Of a DNA stretch of 64,000 nucleotides, positions 17,463 through 27,300 are shown one piece after another. Position numbers and translations under genes: made by a program. The notes beneath the pieces are model-generated. The model did not search any database. It was not told where the DNA came from and worked only from the letters and a program-made list of their open reading frames with translations. The stretch is taken from assembly GCA_963850345.1 (NCBI GenBank), contig CAWKKW010000004.1, forward strand, positions 1 to 64,000. Reading direction: 5' to 3'. Positions within the stretch are counted from its first letter, which is position 1. Each line of letters starts with the position of its first letter. Source of the stretch: CAWKKW01 sp963850345. GTDB lineage: Bacteria; Acidobacteriota; Terriglobia; Terriglobales; Acidobacteriaceae.

Positions 17463-19758
17463 GGACAGAATTCTCCTGTAGAGCAAAATCGTGACTGCGC
17501 AGGAAACCAGCCACAGTCGCTGATACATTCAACAGGTCCGTAACATGCTCCTGCAGCACAGCGGAGCCAAGCAGGTATTCGCTGCCCGGATGCTTGGTGT
17601 AGTCCAGGTGCTGATCGACAATGTCGAGGATCTCGTCCACGACCAGTCCGACATTCCGGTCGCCCTCCGACGAAACCACCACCTGCACCCGACTCTCGTC
17701 TTGTCGCGATGGGTGAAGATGAAGCGTGTCAGAGATGAAGATGAGCGGCATGATTGCTCCGCGATACTGGATCACCGGTCGATGGTCCGAGGTTTCAATC
17801 GCCTCGATGCTGAACTCTTCCAGCCGGGATACGGCGTTGAGCGGAATCGCGAGCCTGCCGCTGGTGCCCACGCGGAAGAGCAACCACGATTCGGTCGTCA
17901 GGCCAGCCGCATTCTCCTGCTTACGTTGTTCCGCAGTCACCTGCGGGTGAGTCTCACGTGCCAGATGCGCACCCTGAGCCAAACCGGGCACGTCGAGAAT
18001 CAAAGCCACCCGTCCGTCGCCAAGAATGGTAGCGCCAGCAAAACAGGAGATACCCTTCAACTGCTTGCCCAGCGGCTTCACGACGATTTCTTCGGTGTCG
18101 TTGATGTTGTCCACGATCAGCCCGAACTGTCTGCCATCCGCCTGCAGCACCACGATGTTCACAACCGGCACTTCGCTTCCGCTGGCCTTTTCTGTCGCGA
18201 GTCTCAGTTGCTTATTGAGCGACAGCAGCGGCAGCAGTCGTCCACGCAAGCGGTGAACGGGCGCCCCATGCACCATCTCGATCCCCGACAGCGCGCCCGC
18301 TCCTTCTAAACGAACGAGTTCGACGAGGCTGACCTGGGGAATGGCAAATCGCTCGCCGCCGCTCATCACCAGTAAGGCAGGAATGATCGCCAGGGTAAGC
18401 GGGATACGAATCTTGATGGTGGTTCCGCGGCCCTGGACAGTTTCTATCCCCACCGTCCCGCCGATCTTCTCGATATTGGTCTTCACTACATCCATGCCCA
18501 CGCCGCGTCCGGAGATGTTGGTCACACGCGCGGCCGTAGAGAGTCCGGGCAGAAAGAGGAGATTGCAGATCTGCTGGTCAGACATGCCGGCAACTTCCTG
18601 CGCCGTCGCCAGACCTTTTTCCATGGCCTTCTCGCGCACGCGAGCGCAGTCCACTCCCGCTCCGTCGTCGCTTACAACGATGTTGACTTGGCCACCCTCG
18701 TGGAATGCGCGCAGCCGGATCGCGCCACAGGTCGACTTGCCTGCCTTCTGCCGTACTCCGGGCAGTTCTATGCCGTGGTCGATGGAGTTACGCACGATGT
18801 GCGTCAGAGGATCTTTGATAGCCTCGATGATGGTCTTGTCCAGCTCAGTATCCGCGCCTTCCATCTGCAGTTCCGCGAGCTTGCCGCAGGCCAGCGAGAC
18901 GTCCCGAACCGTGCGGGGAAAGTTCTTCCAGATGTTGCCGATCGGCTGCATCCGGGTTTTCATTACACCTTCCTGCAGTTCGGTGGTAATTAGGTTGAGC
19001 CGTTGTGCCGTTTTTAGAAAGCCGGCATCCTTCGTTCCCGAAGTAAATTGCAGCACCTGATTGCGCGCGAGCACCAACTCTCCGACCAGGTTCATCACCT
19101 TATCTAGCAACCCGACGCTCACTCGAATCGCACTCGAGGTGATCTGCTGGTTCCTCCGCTCCGCTTGTACCTCGAGCGCCTCCTCGACGGAAGCAGGCGA
19201 TAGCCCGGTCGTTTCGATCAGGATCTCGCCGATCTTTCTGGTATCGCCCTGTTTCTGCCGTTGCGAGGCGTCACTCACTGCTTCGATGGTTACCGCGCCG
19301 ACGTCAGCCAGAATTTGTCCCAGCATCTCTGGCGGATCCGATGCGCCCTCACCGTCCTCCTGGGGATCTTGCTGCTTCCTCGATGGCTCGAGAAAGCGCT
19401 CCAGGCTAGTGATCACCGGTTGCGTGTCTTCCATACCTTCGCTTCCAGTCTCCTCGATGGAGCTCAGCATCTTTCGCAAAAGATCGGTCGCGGCCAGCAG
19501 GGTCGTAGTGATCTCTCCGGTGAGCACAAGCTTGCCGTCCCGCATTCTACTCAGCAGGTTCTCGCCCCGGTGCGACACGGCTTCAATCCTGGAGTATCCA
19601 AGCGAGCCGCTCGTCCCTTTCACCGTGTGGATCGCGCGAAAAATGGTCGCAAGCCGATCGGCTGAAGATGGGTTCTTCTCCAGTTCGATCAGTTCGCGAT
19701 CAACGCAATCCAGTGCCTCGGTACTCTCAATCAAATATTCCTTAACAATTTCATCCAT
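17455..19758 (-). CDS. cheA: CheA chemotaxis histidine kinase with tandem CheW-like domains
   Basis: A 767-residue kinase. The N-terminal HPt domain has the phospho-accepting His44 (IHTVKGTSG). The dimerisation helices (about 205-270, LVGELVLARNQVL) precede the HATPase domain (HIVRNSIDHGIE, DDGAGVD, GRGVGMDVVKTN). A first CheW-like domain (about 450-585) is followed by a second complete CheW-like domain (about 620-755, ending just before the C-terminus), which most CheA proteins lack. There is no recognisable CheY-binding P2 domain between HPt and the dimerisation helices, only about 90 residues of linker. It is the first gene of the minus-strand chemosensory operon and overlaps cheW by 8 nt. 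Confidence 0.95.
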   Translation of the reverse strand: MDEIVKEYLIESTEALDCVDRELIELEKNPSSADRLATIFRAIHTVKGTSGSLGYSRIEAVSHRGENLLSRMRDGKLVLTGEITTTLLAATDLLRKMLSSIEETGSEGMEDTQPVITSLERFLEPSRKQQDPQEDGEGASDPPEMLGQILADVGAVTIEAVSDASQRQKQGDTRKIGEILIETTGLSPASVEEALEVQAERRNQQITSSAIRVSVGLLDKVMNLVGELVLARNQVLQFTSGTKDAGFLKTAQRLNLITTELQEGVMKTRMQPIGNIWKNFPRTVRDVSLACGKLAELQMEGADTELDKTIIEAIKDPLTHIVRNSIDHGIELPGVRQKAGKSTCGAIRLRAFHEGGQVNIVVSDDGAGVDCARVREKAMEKGLATAQEVAGMSDQQICNLLFLPGLSTAARVTNISGRGVGMDVVKTNIEKIGGTVGIETVQGRGTTIKIRIPLTLAIIPALLVMSGGERFAIPQVSLVELVRLEGAGALSGIEMVHGAPVHRLRGRLLPLLSLNKQLRLATEKASGSEVPVVNIVVLQADGRQFGLIVDNINDTEEIVVKPLGKQLKGISCFAGATILGDGRVALILDVPGLAQGAHLARETHPQVTAEQRKQENAAGLTTESWLLFRVGTSGRLAIPLNAVSRLEEFSIEAIETSDHRPVIQYRGAIMPLIFISDTLHLHPSRQDESRVQVVVSSEGDRNVGLVVDEILDIVDQHLDYTKHPGSEYLLGSAVLQEHVTDLLNVSATVAGFLRSHDFALQENSVHV

Positions 19759-20088
19759 CGAAGTTTTTCTTTCTGGAAGCGGTCCATGCCTGCGATTCGA
19801 TCGGTGACGCTTTGTCGGAGTCGGGCGTTTGTGGTGTTCAGCTTATCGGCTGCGTCCGAATTCACAACAAAAGTCGACGGCTCTATCAGCCGCGATTCCC
19901 AGTCGGGGAAGGCGGAGTGAGGACGAACCAAATGCGGAAGAGAGGCGATCAAATCGCTCTTGACGAGTTCGCGGTGTATGGCAATGTTCAAGCGCCTCTG
20001 AACACAGGGGAGGGAACCATTCTCGCGTGCCGTATCTGCGTTCACTCACTAACGCGTACGCGTTGCCGATAGGTCTCTCGGGGAGTTC
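19759..20088. other. 330-bp divergent intergenic region
   Basis: This is the space between cheA (leftwards) and the propeller hybrid kinase (rightwards), so it should contain both promoters. A short minus-strand reading frame that would overlap the cheA start has no recognisable product. An AGAAAG purine stretch lies about 10 nt upstream of the cheA ATG. No clear operator or hairpin was found. Confidence 0.4.
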
Positions 20089-23000
20089 GTGCGCGTGTCT
20101 TCCATTCTCAAACCGGAACGGTGTCGTTCTTTGCGGGAATCGCCCGACGGCCGATGGAGTTCTCGCCTGTCCTCGAGCAAAGAAACTGCTTTCTGTGTCG
20201 CGCGATTGTCTGCTTCCGTTCGTCGCTCCTGTAACAGCTTCCCTCTGAATCCGCGTGCCGCCTCGACGCTATGCTTGCTCCTTGTTTTTTCTGTTCTCGG
20301 CATGAAGGCGCTGAGCCCGGTGAAGCAAATCGACCAGTACGGACACGATATCTGGACTTCACAACACGGCCTGCCCGGCGAAGCTGTCTACCAGATATTG
20401 CAAACGCCCGACGGATATCTGTGGATGCGAACCTCTGCCGGGTTGGTTCGTTTCGACGGCGTGCGGTTTGTTCCCATGGATGAGGCGATCGGAAACCAGC
20501 CGGTGAAAGCCATCGCGCCGAGTGCGGACGGCGATCTTTTGATTCGAACGACGACCCGGACCGTCGTGTACCGGCGCGGCGAATTCTCAGACTACCTGCC
20601 TCCGGCACCGCTGCCCGATGGTGGCATTCGTGCTCTGTTTGAGAGCAGAAGCCATCAGGTGTTTGTCGGTTCGGACGATTTCATTTACCGAATCGAGCAG
20701 GGCGGGCCGCAGATGTTGCGAAGAGGAACGGAGTGGATCAATCAATTCTTCGAAGATGGCCAGGGGCGAATCTGGATATCGTCCGCCGCGGGCATCTACT
20801 GTTACGAGTCCGACTCCCTTTCATTCGTCGTGGACCTGCGCAAATACAACGGTGCCAATGTTCTGGCGGGAGACCATCTGCACACACTCTGGGCCGGCAC
20901 AAACAAGGGGCTCTTCACCGTGGGTCTCTACGACAAAGCCCTGAAGCCGGTCGGCGCGGGGATACTTCGCGGCCAGGTGAATGCCATCTTGGAGGATCAC
21001 CAGAAGAACCTCTGGATCGGCACGGAGTCTGGTGGTCTCGTTCGCAGAAAGGATGGTCACACCTCCTACTTCAACGCCGGCGATGGCCTGACCGACAACA
21101 AGGTGCTGTCCCTCTACGAGGATCGCGAGGGTAGTCTATGGGTTGGCACCTCGCTCGGCCTGGACCGCTTCCGGGATACGCGCGCAATGACCTTCACGGT
21201 GAAGGACGGTCTCGCCTCAGATGACAGCCGATCGCTCATTGAAAGTCAGGATGGCAGTGTCTTCGCCTTCACCAATCCCGGCGGATTGGTGCATTTCAAC
21301 AATGGCGTCCCCACCTCCCTCATGAGAGATCCTGGCCACCCCTATTATGGCCATGCACTCTTTGAAAGCAAGGATGGAAGCCTGTGGATGGGAACTGTGG
21401 GAGGTCTGACGCGATTCAAGGATGGTAAACAAACGGTGTATCGGGCCGGGGGCGTGTTATCGAAGAAGTTCATCTCCGCCATCAATGAAGACGATGAAGG
21501 TCTGATTGTAACAACCGCAGACACGATCGCTCTACGAGTGAACGACGGACGCGTGTCACCCTTTACGCTCCACGGCCAGATGACTCCGTTGTCTGTTCCC
21601 GGCAACTATACATTCACGATTTACCGCGACGGAGCAGGCACTCTCTGGTTCGGCACGGTCAAGGGACTGTTCAAGTTTGCGCCCGGCGAGCCTCCTTCGA
21701 ACGCACAACAAAACCAGATCGATTTTCAAGTTACTTCGATCTCAGACGACCATCGCGGCAGTCTGTGGCTGGGCGGCAGAATTCCTGGAATCACCCGCTT
21801 TCGTATGAGGGATGGGCAGGTGACACATTACACCAAGAAAGATGGCCTATTTGACGATTATCCTTCGCGCGCTCTGCCTGACCGCGCGGGCAACCTGTGG
21901 ATCAGCACCTCAAGCGGCATCTACATGGCCACCGGCAAGGACCTGGACGATTTCGCAAACGGCCGTATCTTGACCGTGAGGAGCAGTCTGTACGGCACCG
22001 CCGACGGCATGAAGACCAACGAAGCCGGTTCTCCGCAGGCGCAACCTGCCGGATGCAGGACGCGGGACGGCAAGCTATGGTTTACAACCACCAAGGGCAT
22101 CGTCGTTATCGACCCGGACCACCTGGTCACCAATGACCGCATTCCGCCAGTGGTCATCGAGGAGGCCGTGGTCGACAACCGAACCATTCTGCTTAAGGAT
22201 GGGGCGAGGCTTGCGCCCGGTACGGACCACATTGAGTTTCACTACACCGCGCTGAGCCTGTTAGTTCCGCAAAGAGTGCAGTTCAAATACCAGTTAGAGG
22301 GTCACGACCACGAGTGGATCGATGCTGGTTCCCGCCGCGTCGCTTACTACACCAACCTTCCTCCCGGCCACTACCGCTTCCGCGTGATTGCCAGCAACAA
22401 CGATGGCGTCTGGAACGAGACAGGCGCCTCCCTTCGCATCTTTCTCCAGCCTCACCTTTACCAGACACGATGGTTTTACGTCGTCTGCGGCTTGAGCCTG
22501 ATTCTCCTTATTCTGATCGCTCAACGGATGTACACAAGCAGCTTGCGCCGGCGTGCAGAGGATCTCCGCCGGATCGTTGCAGAGCGGACGAAAGATCTGC
22601 AGGAAGAAGTCATGGAACGGGAGTTGGCGCAGAAAGCCGCCGACGCTGCGAACCGCGCGAAGAGTGACTTCCTCGCGAACATGAGTCATGAAATTCGTAC
22701 ACCGCTCAATGGCGTGATCGGGATGACTGAGCTCGCAATGTGCTCCAGTGGCGAAGAGCAGCGGGAATATCATTCGCTCATTAAAGCGTCTGGAGAGGCG
22801 TTACTGGTCATCATCAATGACATTCTCGATTACTCGAAGATTGAAGCGGGAAAGATCGCGCTCGAGTCGCTTGTATGCGACCTGGAGGAAGTGCTCAGCG
22901 GAACGGTGAAGAGCATCGCGAACTCGGCCCACAAGAAAGGTCTGAAACTCACCTTCGAGATTGCCCCGGGAGTTCCAAAGCAACTCATCGGCGATCCGAC

Positions 23001-23820
23001 CCGCTTGCGCCAGGTGCTTCTCAACCTGGTGGGGAACGCCATCAAGTTCACGCACGCAGGGGAAGTCGCCGTTACCGTGAACGTTGAGGACGTTACGGGC
23101 TCCGATACGACCGTCCACTTCGCTGTACGAGACACCGGGATCGGCATCTCGGCGGAGCAGCAGGAAAAATTATTCCGGCCATTTGAGCAGGCCGATTCGT
23201 CCACCACCCGGCGGTATGGCGGCACGGGCCTTGGCTTAGCCATCAGTGCCCGGATTGTGCAACTCATGGGAGGAAGAATCTGGATTGAGAGCGGCCTGGG
23301 CGCAGGATCCATCTTCCACTTCACGGTTGCGATGGAGACTGTGGCGATCTCAGACCAGAGCGCGCACCACCATCGCGCCGGAACTGAAAAGAACAAAGAT
23401 CAGCCATCGCCAAACAGCCAAGTACCGTCGAGCGACACAATGCCACTCAATATCCTGGTGTCAGAAGACAACGTCGTGAACCAGAAGTTGGCTGTCGCCA
23501 TGCTGAAGAGGATGGGACATCGGGTGACCCTGGCGAGAAACGGCGTCGAGGCCCTGGCCAGATTTCGCGCGCGCTCCTTCGATCTCATCTTCATGGACGT
23601 CCAGATGCCCGAGATGGATGGCCTTGAGGCCACGCGGCAGATACGAGCGAGGGAAGCCATTACCGGGCGACGGACTCCGATCATCGCCATGACTGCCAAC
23701 GCCATGGGAGGAGATCGCGAACTCTGCATTGCCAGCGGCATGGACGACTATGTTTCCAAACCGATGAACCGCGCGGCGCTCGAGGAAGCCATTCAACGTG
23801 CGGCTGCCGTGACTTTGTAG
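20089..23820 (+). CDS. Hybrid histidine kinase with periplasmic two-component propeller sensor
   Basis: A protein of up to 1243 residues. After a probable signal sequence (about 55-80, AASTLCLLLVFSVLGMKAL) there is a periplasmic beta-propeller of repeated blades (motifs such as LWIGTESGGLVRR, LWVGTSLGLDRF, LWFGTVKGLF), a Y_Y_Y domain (about 735-800), one membrane helix (about 805-820), HisKA with His867 (NMSHEIRTP), HATPase (DTGIGIS, GGTGLGLAIS) and a C-terminal receiver with Asp1170 (FMDVQMPEMDG). This is the sensor layout of Bacteroidetes hybrid two-component systems but without the C-terminal AraC DNA-binding domain. The true start may be downstream of 20089, because the first 50 residues do not resemble a signal peptide. 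It is divergent from cheA. In such systems the ligand is often a glycan; here it is unknown. Confidence 0.9.
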   Translation: MRVSSILKPERCRSLRESPDGRWSSRLSSSKETAFCVARLSASVRRSCNSFPLNPRAASTLCLLLVFSVLGMKALSPVKQIDQYGHDIWTSQHGLPGEAVYQILQTPDGYLWMRTSAGLVRFDGVRFVPMDEAIGNQPVKAIAPSADGDLLIRTTTRTVVYRRGEFSDYLPPAPLPDGGIRALFESRSHQVFVGSDDFIYRIEQGGPQMLRRGTEWINQFFEDGQGRIWISSAAGIYCYESDSLSFVVDLRKYNGANVLAGDHLHTLWAGTNKGLFTVGLYDKALKPVGAGILRGQVNAILEDHQKNLWIGTESGGLVRRKDGHTSYFNAGDGLTDNKVLSLYEDREGSLWVGTSLGLDRFRDTRAMTFTVKDGLASDDSRSLIESQDGSVFAFTNPGGLVHFNNGVPTSLMRDPGHPYYGHALFESKDGSLWMGTVGGLTRFKDGKQTVYRAGGVLSKKFISAINEDDEGLIVTTADTIALRVNDGRVSPFTLHGQMTPLSVPGNYTFTIYRDGAGTLWFGTVKGLFKFAPGEPPSNAQQNQIDFQVTSISDDHRGSLWLGGRIPGITRFRMRDGQVTHYTKKDGLFDDYPSRALPDRAGNLWISTSSGIYMATGKDLDDFANGRILTVRSSLYGTADGMKTNEAGSPQAQPAGCRTRDGKLWFTTTKGIVVIDPDHLVTNDRIPPVVIEEAVVDNRTILLKDGARLAPGTDHIEFHYTALSLLVPQRVQFKYQLEGHDHEWIDAGSRRVAYYTNLPPGHYRFRVIASNNDGVWNETGASLRIFLQPHLYQTRWFYVVCGLSLILLILIAQRMYTSSLRRRAEDLRRIVAERTKDLQEEVMERELAQKAADAANRAKSDFLANMSHEIRTPLNGVIGMTELAMCSSGEEQREYHSLIKASGEALLVIINDILDYSKIEAGKIALESLVCDLEEVLSGTVKSIANSAHKKGLKLTFEIAPGVPKQLIGDPTRLRQVLLNLVGNAIKFTHAGEVAVTVNVEDVTGSDTTVHFAVRDTGIGISAEQQEKLFRPFEQADSSTTRRYGGTGLGLAISARIVQLMGGRIWIESGLGAGSIFHFTVAMETVAISDQSAHHHRAGTEKNKDQPSPNSQVPSSDTMPLNILVSEDNVVNQKLAVAMLKRMGHRVTLARNGVEALARFRARSFDLIFMDVQMPEMDGLEATRQIRAREAITGRRTPIIAMTANAMGGDRELCIASGMDDYVSKPMNRAALEEAIQRAAAVTL

Positions 23821-23985
23821 CATCGTTCTCCCGGTCGCCTGACGGCTTAGATTCCTGGCGCAAAGAATTCCCTCGTCGGCGGAATCACTCCTTCCGATGC
23901 GGGCTGACCTATTTCGTGGGGGAGACACCGACGGGGGTGTCGGCGAAAGCAGGAAACTCGGGGAAGACCTGCTGGTACAGCTTAC

Positions 23986-24873
23986 CTAGCCATTCGTTCC
24001 ATTCTGTGCCGGCTCGTTCATCATCATCACCGCAAGTTCCATTCGGCTCCTGACGCCTACCTTCTCAAACAATCTGTACAGGTAATTCTTGACCGTGTGC
24101 TCGCTCAAATTGAGGCGGCGCGCGATCTGCCGGTTGGTCTGCCCAGTCGCAACCAGGCGAGCTACCATAAGCTCTCGTTCGTTCAGGCGGAAATTGCCGG
24201 TGGTCGGCCCGAAGAACGGCGAACTCTCCGCGAACGCATCCAGCACAGCACGCAGTTCTTGGGAACGAACCCAAACCTGGCCCTGGTGCACCCGGTCAAT
24301 ACACTTGACCAGTTGCTCCATCGGATCGGCCCGGAAGAACACTCCCCGTGCGCGCGCACGAAATGCATCTACAACCAGTTCCTCGTCGCAATCGTCGAGC
24401 AGCACGATCACGCAGCACTTTGGCAACAGGCTTTGCAGCGTCGGCAGGGCGCGAAATCCAGCCAGCGGACCGTCACTCAACGCCGCACTCACCAGAGCCA
24501 CATCCGGCTGCTGTGTGCGGGCAACTTGTACCACCTCGGCGCTGCTGATCGCGCACACTACGCTGCCAATCAGTTCACGATGGCTGCTCAGGCTCAGCAG
24601 CATCAACTCGCATCCTAGAGCGGTTCGATCTGAGATAAGCAGCCGCAACGGCGTGGTCCGTGCGTTGTTGTCGTCGCTGTCACTCTCCAACCCGAGTGCC
24701 CGCTTGTTTTCAGGATGAATCTCCGCCTCGTTCGCGTGCTTCGTATCTTGGGCGGCTCCTCCTTGTATTGCAAAAACACGCGAAGACGCCGAGTAGGCGC
24801 GCTCCCTGGGCAATTGCGATACCGATACCTCTCCAGTAAGCTCTACGTTTTCAGTTCTTGATGGTTTACTCAT
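23986..24873 (-). CDS. LuxR-type transcriptional regulator with degenerate receiver
   Basis: A 295-residue DNA-binding regulator. The first 74 residues are a polar, probably disordered extension. A receiver-like domain spans about 75-200, but key residues are missing: only one acidic residue remains at the metal site (Asp82, ISDRT), Ser129 occupies the phospho-acceptor position (DVALVSAAL), and Arg replaces the conserved Lys (FFRADP). It is therefore unlikely to be controlled by Asp phosphorylation. The C-terminal helix-turn-helix is intact (LNERELMVARLVATGQTN then RQIARRLNLSEHTVKNYLYR, about 220-275). It converges on the propeller kinase gene and has a 930-bp upstream region. Target genes are unknown. 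Confidence 0.9.
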   Translation of the reverse strand: MSKPSRTENVELTGEVSVSQLPRERAYSASSRVFAIQGGAAQDTKHANEAEIHPENKRALGLESDSDDNNARTTPLRLLISDRTALGCELMLLSLSSHRELIGSVVCAISSAEVVQVARTQQPDVALVSAALSDGPLAGFRALPTLQSLLPKCCVIVLLDDCDEELVVDAFRARARGVFFRADPMEQLVKCIDRVHQGQVWVRSQELRAVLDAFAESSPFFGPTTGNFRLNERELMVARLVATGQTNRQIARRLNLSEHTVKNYLYRLFEKVGVRSRMELAVMMMNEPAQNGTNG

Positions 24874-25804
24874 CCTGCCCTTTCCCCTTAGTCGGCCCTG
24901 ACTGCAAGTAACTACTACGGATCTTCACGTTACCTTTGCCCTGTCTCTTCACACCGAATCGGCCTGCAATGGCGAGGCGATTCGCGGGGGTCTCAAGCGA
25001 AAAGAAAGACGGTTGCTCCCAAAGCTCGAGAATATTTCAACTATCCTCGGGCCTGTAAAGGTGCATTCTCCATTCGGAACTGGCCCAAATACCAAATCTT
25101 TCGTGGTCCCGGTGCTCTTCCGACTGAAATCATGGGTGTAATGCTGAACTCCTGTGATGCCCGAATGTTCAAGAAAGTTTGCAACTTCAGCAAAATTCCG
25201 GCGAACGTTCCTGCAAGCTACTCAGGATGATTGCTGTAAGTTCGTTTGGTTACTCGTCGCTGGGGACTTGCAGCCAGTATCACCAGGATGCGGAGCGCGC
25301 GACCCTTGTCAGAACCTGCTCAAAGACTCGAAAGACACCTGGAGGTGTAGAACCTTTAACGAGAAAGTCATAGGAAGGATGAGGTGACATCGTAGATGTA
25401 ACATCGCAGTCAATGGACATGAGATAACTCAACTTAGGGAATCTGGAAACATCAAAAAATAGCAATTTTTCTAACAATATCGATCGCGAACTGGATACTC
25501 ATTTAGTACACAACAGACGCGGCAGTATGTCTATCAGTAAATAGTTGCGCGGCATCTTTGCTATTTTTTGCGCAAAATGTTGCATGCCCATCGCGGTCTG
25601 ACTCAACTGCGTTCCTCGCATCATAACCCGGGTTCACCGTATCTTCACAAAGAAATCTTGCCACTATCGTGGAGCATTGCATCCGTTCGCCTCCTTCCTT
25701 TTACTCGTGAACCATCTTTCACTCGAATATTCTGCGCATGGGCTTCTTGAATCTATTTCGATATCGAAACATCTTATAGCGTAGGAACTGCAGCTGTTCG
25801 GGAG
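24874..25804. other. 930-bp intergenic region, locally AT-rich, with palindromes
   Basis: No convincing gene. The section from about 25380 to 25600 is visibly richer in A and T than its surroundings. It contains a small hairpin (AAAAAT-AGCA-ATTTTT, 25455-25470) and a perfect 12-nt palindrome TTTTGCGCAAAA at 25566-25577. A second palindrome, next to the MarR gene, is listed separately. The region should hold promoters for the LuxR-type gene (leftwards) and the MarR gene (rightwards). Confidence 0.45.
25756..25769. promoter_or_regulatory. Perfect palindrome TTTCGATATCGAAA, candidate MarR-family operator
   Basis: A 14-nt perfect palindrome centred 42 nt upstream of the MarR start codon. MarR proteins bind short inverted repeats near their own promoters, and the TCGA core resembles operators described for quinone-responsive MarR repressors such as MhqR. 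Possible promoter elements flank it: TTGAAT at 25747 upstream and CTTATA/TATAGC near 25773-25780 downstream, with somewhat long spacing. Autoregulation of the MarR-pirin-wrbA set is inferred. Confidence 0.55.
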
Positions 25805-26272
25805 GTGGGTATCCGCAAAAACGACAAGATCATCACCGCGCCAAGACTCTGGACTGTGCTGGCGAAGTGCTACGGCGCGATGGCCACCTTCGTCGAAGAC
25901 AGCATTGCCAGTGAAGGTCTCTGCCTCAGCGACTTCGCAGTCCTCGAAGTGCTGCTGCACAAGGGCCCGCTGCCCATATCGGAGATCGGCAAAAAAGTGC
26001 TCCTGGCCAATGCGTCCATGACTTCAGCGGTCGATCGGCTAGACAACCTTGGCCTGGTCACTCGGAAGAGCGATCCAGGAGACCGACGCATTCGTCGTGT
26101 GGAGTTAACGGCTGCGGGACGGGCTCTGAGCACAAGCCTCTTTCAGCGCCATGCGCGTCAACTCGAGAGCCTGATGGAGCCGCTGTCCAGCAGCGAACGG
26201 ACCGCACTGCACCGTGGCCTGAAAAAGCTGGGTCTCGAAGCAGAGGCGACGACCAGGCAAGCGGTGCCGTAG
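25805..26272 (+). CDS. MarR-family transcriptional regulator
   Basis: A 155-residue winged-helix repressor. It shows the MarR layout: N-terminal dimer helix (APRLWTVLAKCYGAM), helix-turn-helix (LPISEIGKKVLLANASMTSAVDRLDNLGLV), the wing with the DPGDRRIRRVELTAAGRA signature, and a C-terminal dimer helix. The start is a GTG directly after a GGAG sequence; no other in-frame start lies between it and the upstream stop, and the family alignment needs residues immediately downstream. Pirin and WrbA genes follow on the same strand, a combination typical of quinone or electrophile stress regulons. A single Cys is present in the N-terminal helix region and another at about residue 39 (GLCLSD), which could act as redox sensors, but that is a guess. 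Confidence 0.92.
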   Translation: MGIRKNDKIITAPRLWTVLAKCYGAMATFVEDSIASEGLCLSDFAVLEVLLHKGPLPISEIGKKVLLANASMTSAVDRLDNLGLVTRKSDPGDRRIRRVELTAAGRALSTSLFQRHARQLESLMEPLSSSERTALHRGLKKLGLEAEATTRQAVP

Positions 26273-26405
26273 CGTTTGCACCGGAAAGGGACGCCAGGCC
26301 GCGGCCAAAATGGCTGTCGCGAGTCCGACCACGAAACGAAATGTCCATTTCACTCCCGTCGGCAGACGGGACGCATTCACCTGCACTTAAACAAGGAGAG
26401 ACCAG

Positions 26406-27110
26406 ATGTTCACCCTTCGTAAGAGCCAAGACAGAGGCCACGCCAACCACGGCTGGCTCGATTCGCACCACACATTCTCGTTCGCCAATTACTACGATCC
26501 CAAGCACATGGGCTTCCGCGCACTGCGCGTGCTCAACGATGACCGGGTCGCGCCAGGCCGCGGCTTCGGAGCGCATCCTCATCGCGATATGGAAATCTTG
26601 AGCTACGTCGTCGACGGACACCTCGCCCACAAAGACAGTCTGGGACACCAGGAAGAACTTGGGCCAAATGAAATTCAGCATATGTCGGCCGGCACGGGCA
26701 CGGTGCACAGTGAGTTCAATCCGTCCAGCAAGGAACCGGTGCACTTCCTGCAAATCTGGATCGAGCCCCGCACGAGCGGAACAGCGCCCCGATACGAGCA
26801 ACTCGGCTTTGCGCCAGAAGAGAAGCTGAACAAACTCAAGCTGCTCGCCGCACCCGAGCGCCACGCGGGAGCCGCGCAGATCAACCAGGATGCGAGCGTC
26901 TACGTGACAGAACTGACCCAGGGCGCCAAGCTCGAATACCCGCTCGACCGCTCACGGCACGCATGGGTTCATGTGATTCAGGGCAACGTGGAACTGAATG
27001 GGACCACTCTCACCAGCGGGGATGCAGTCGCTGTGAGCGACGAGTCCCGGTTGCAGCTAACCGGGTTGGGTCGCGAAAAGAATGAGGTTCTGGTCTTCGA
27101 CCTGGCCTGA
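26406..27110 (+). CDS. Pirin family protein (cupin, possible quercetinase/redox sensor)
   Basis: A 234-residue bicupin. The N-terminal cupin has the iron-ligand motifs of pirins: HPHRDMEI (two His), the following His in GHLAHKDS, and EIQHMSAGTGTVHSEFN. The DSHHTFSFANYYD opening is also diagnostic. YhaK/YhhW-type pirins can oxidise quercetin in vitro, and others act as redox-sensitive cofactors. A strong AAGGAGAG site lies upstream of the ATG. It sits 133 bp after the MarR gene and 190 bp before wrbA on the same strand, and may be induced with them under quinone or oxidative stress. A small hairpin (CCCGTC-GGCA-GACGGG) lies in the gap before the gene. Confidence 0.93.
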   Translation: MFTLRKSQDRGHANHGWLDSHHTFSFANYYDPKHMGFRALRVLNDDRVAPGRGFGAHPHRDMEILSYVVDGHLAHKDSLGHQEELGPNEIQHMSAGTGTVHSEFNPSSKEPVHFLQIWIEPRTSGTAPRYEQLGFAPEEKLNKLKLLAAPERHAGAAQINQDASVYVTELTQGAKLEYPLDRSRHAWVHVIQGNVELNGTTLTSGDAVAVSDESRLQLTGLGREKNEVLVFDLA

Positions 27111-27300
27111 TTACGGGTCACCAACCCGGGAGCCAGCGAGCCGCAGTCCATCGCCCGGCGACCCCGGCTCCGGCTGAAAGCAAATCGCGAGCAGGCCAGG
27201 CAACACCGCTTCAGGCCGCTGCTGTCACCCAGCGGCCAACTTTCTTCCAACTTTAACTCTGGCCACTGTGTCAAAACGCTGGTCTGTACAGGAGAGATTC

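Noticed and set aside
19731..20045. 104-codon minus-strand frame overlapping the cheA start
   Set aside because: It would overlap cheA by 28 nt, has no ribosome-binding site and no recognisable sequence; more likely the cheA leader.
23920..23945. GACACC/GGTGTC inverted repeat after the propeller kinase gene
   Set aside because: Only six base pairs with a G-rich loop and no T-run; too weak to call a terminator.
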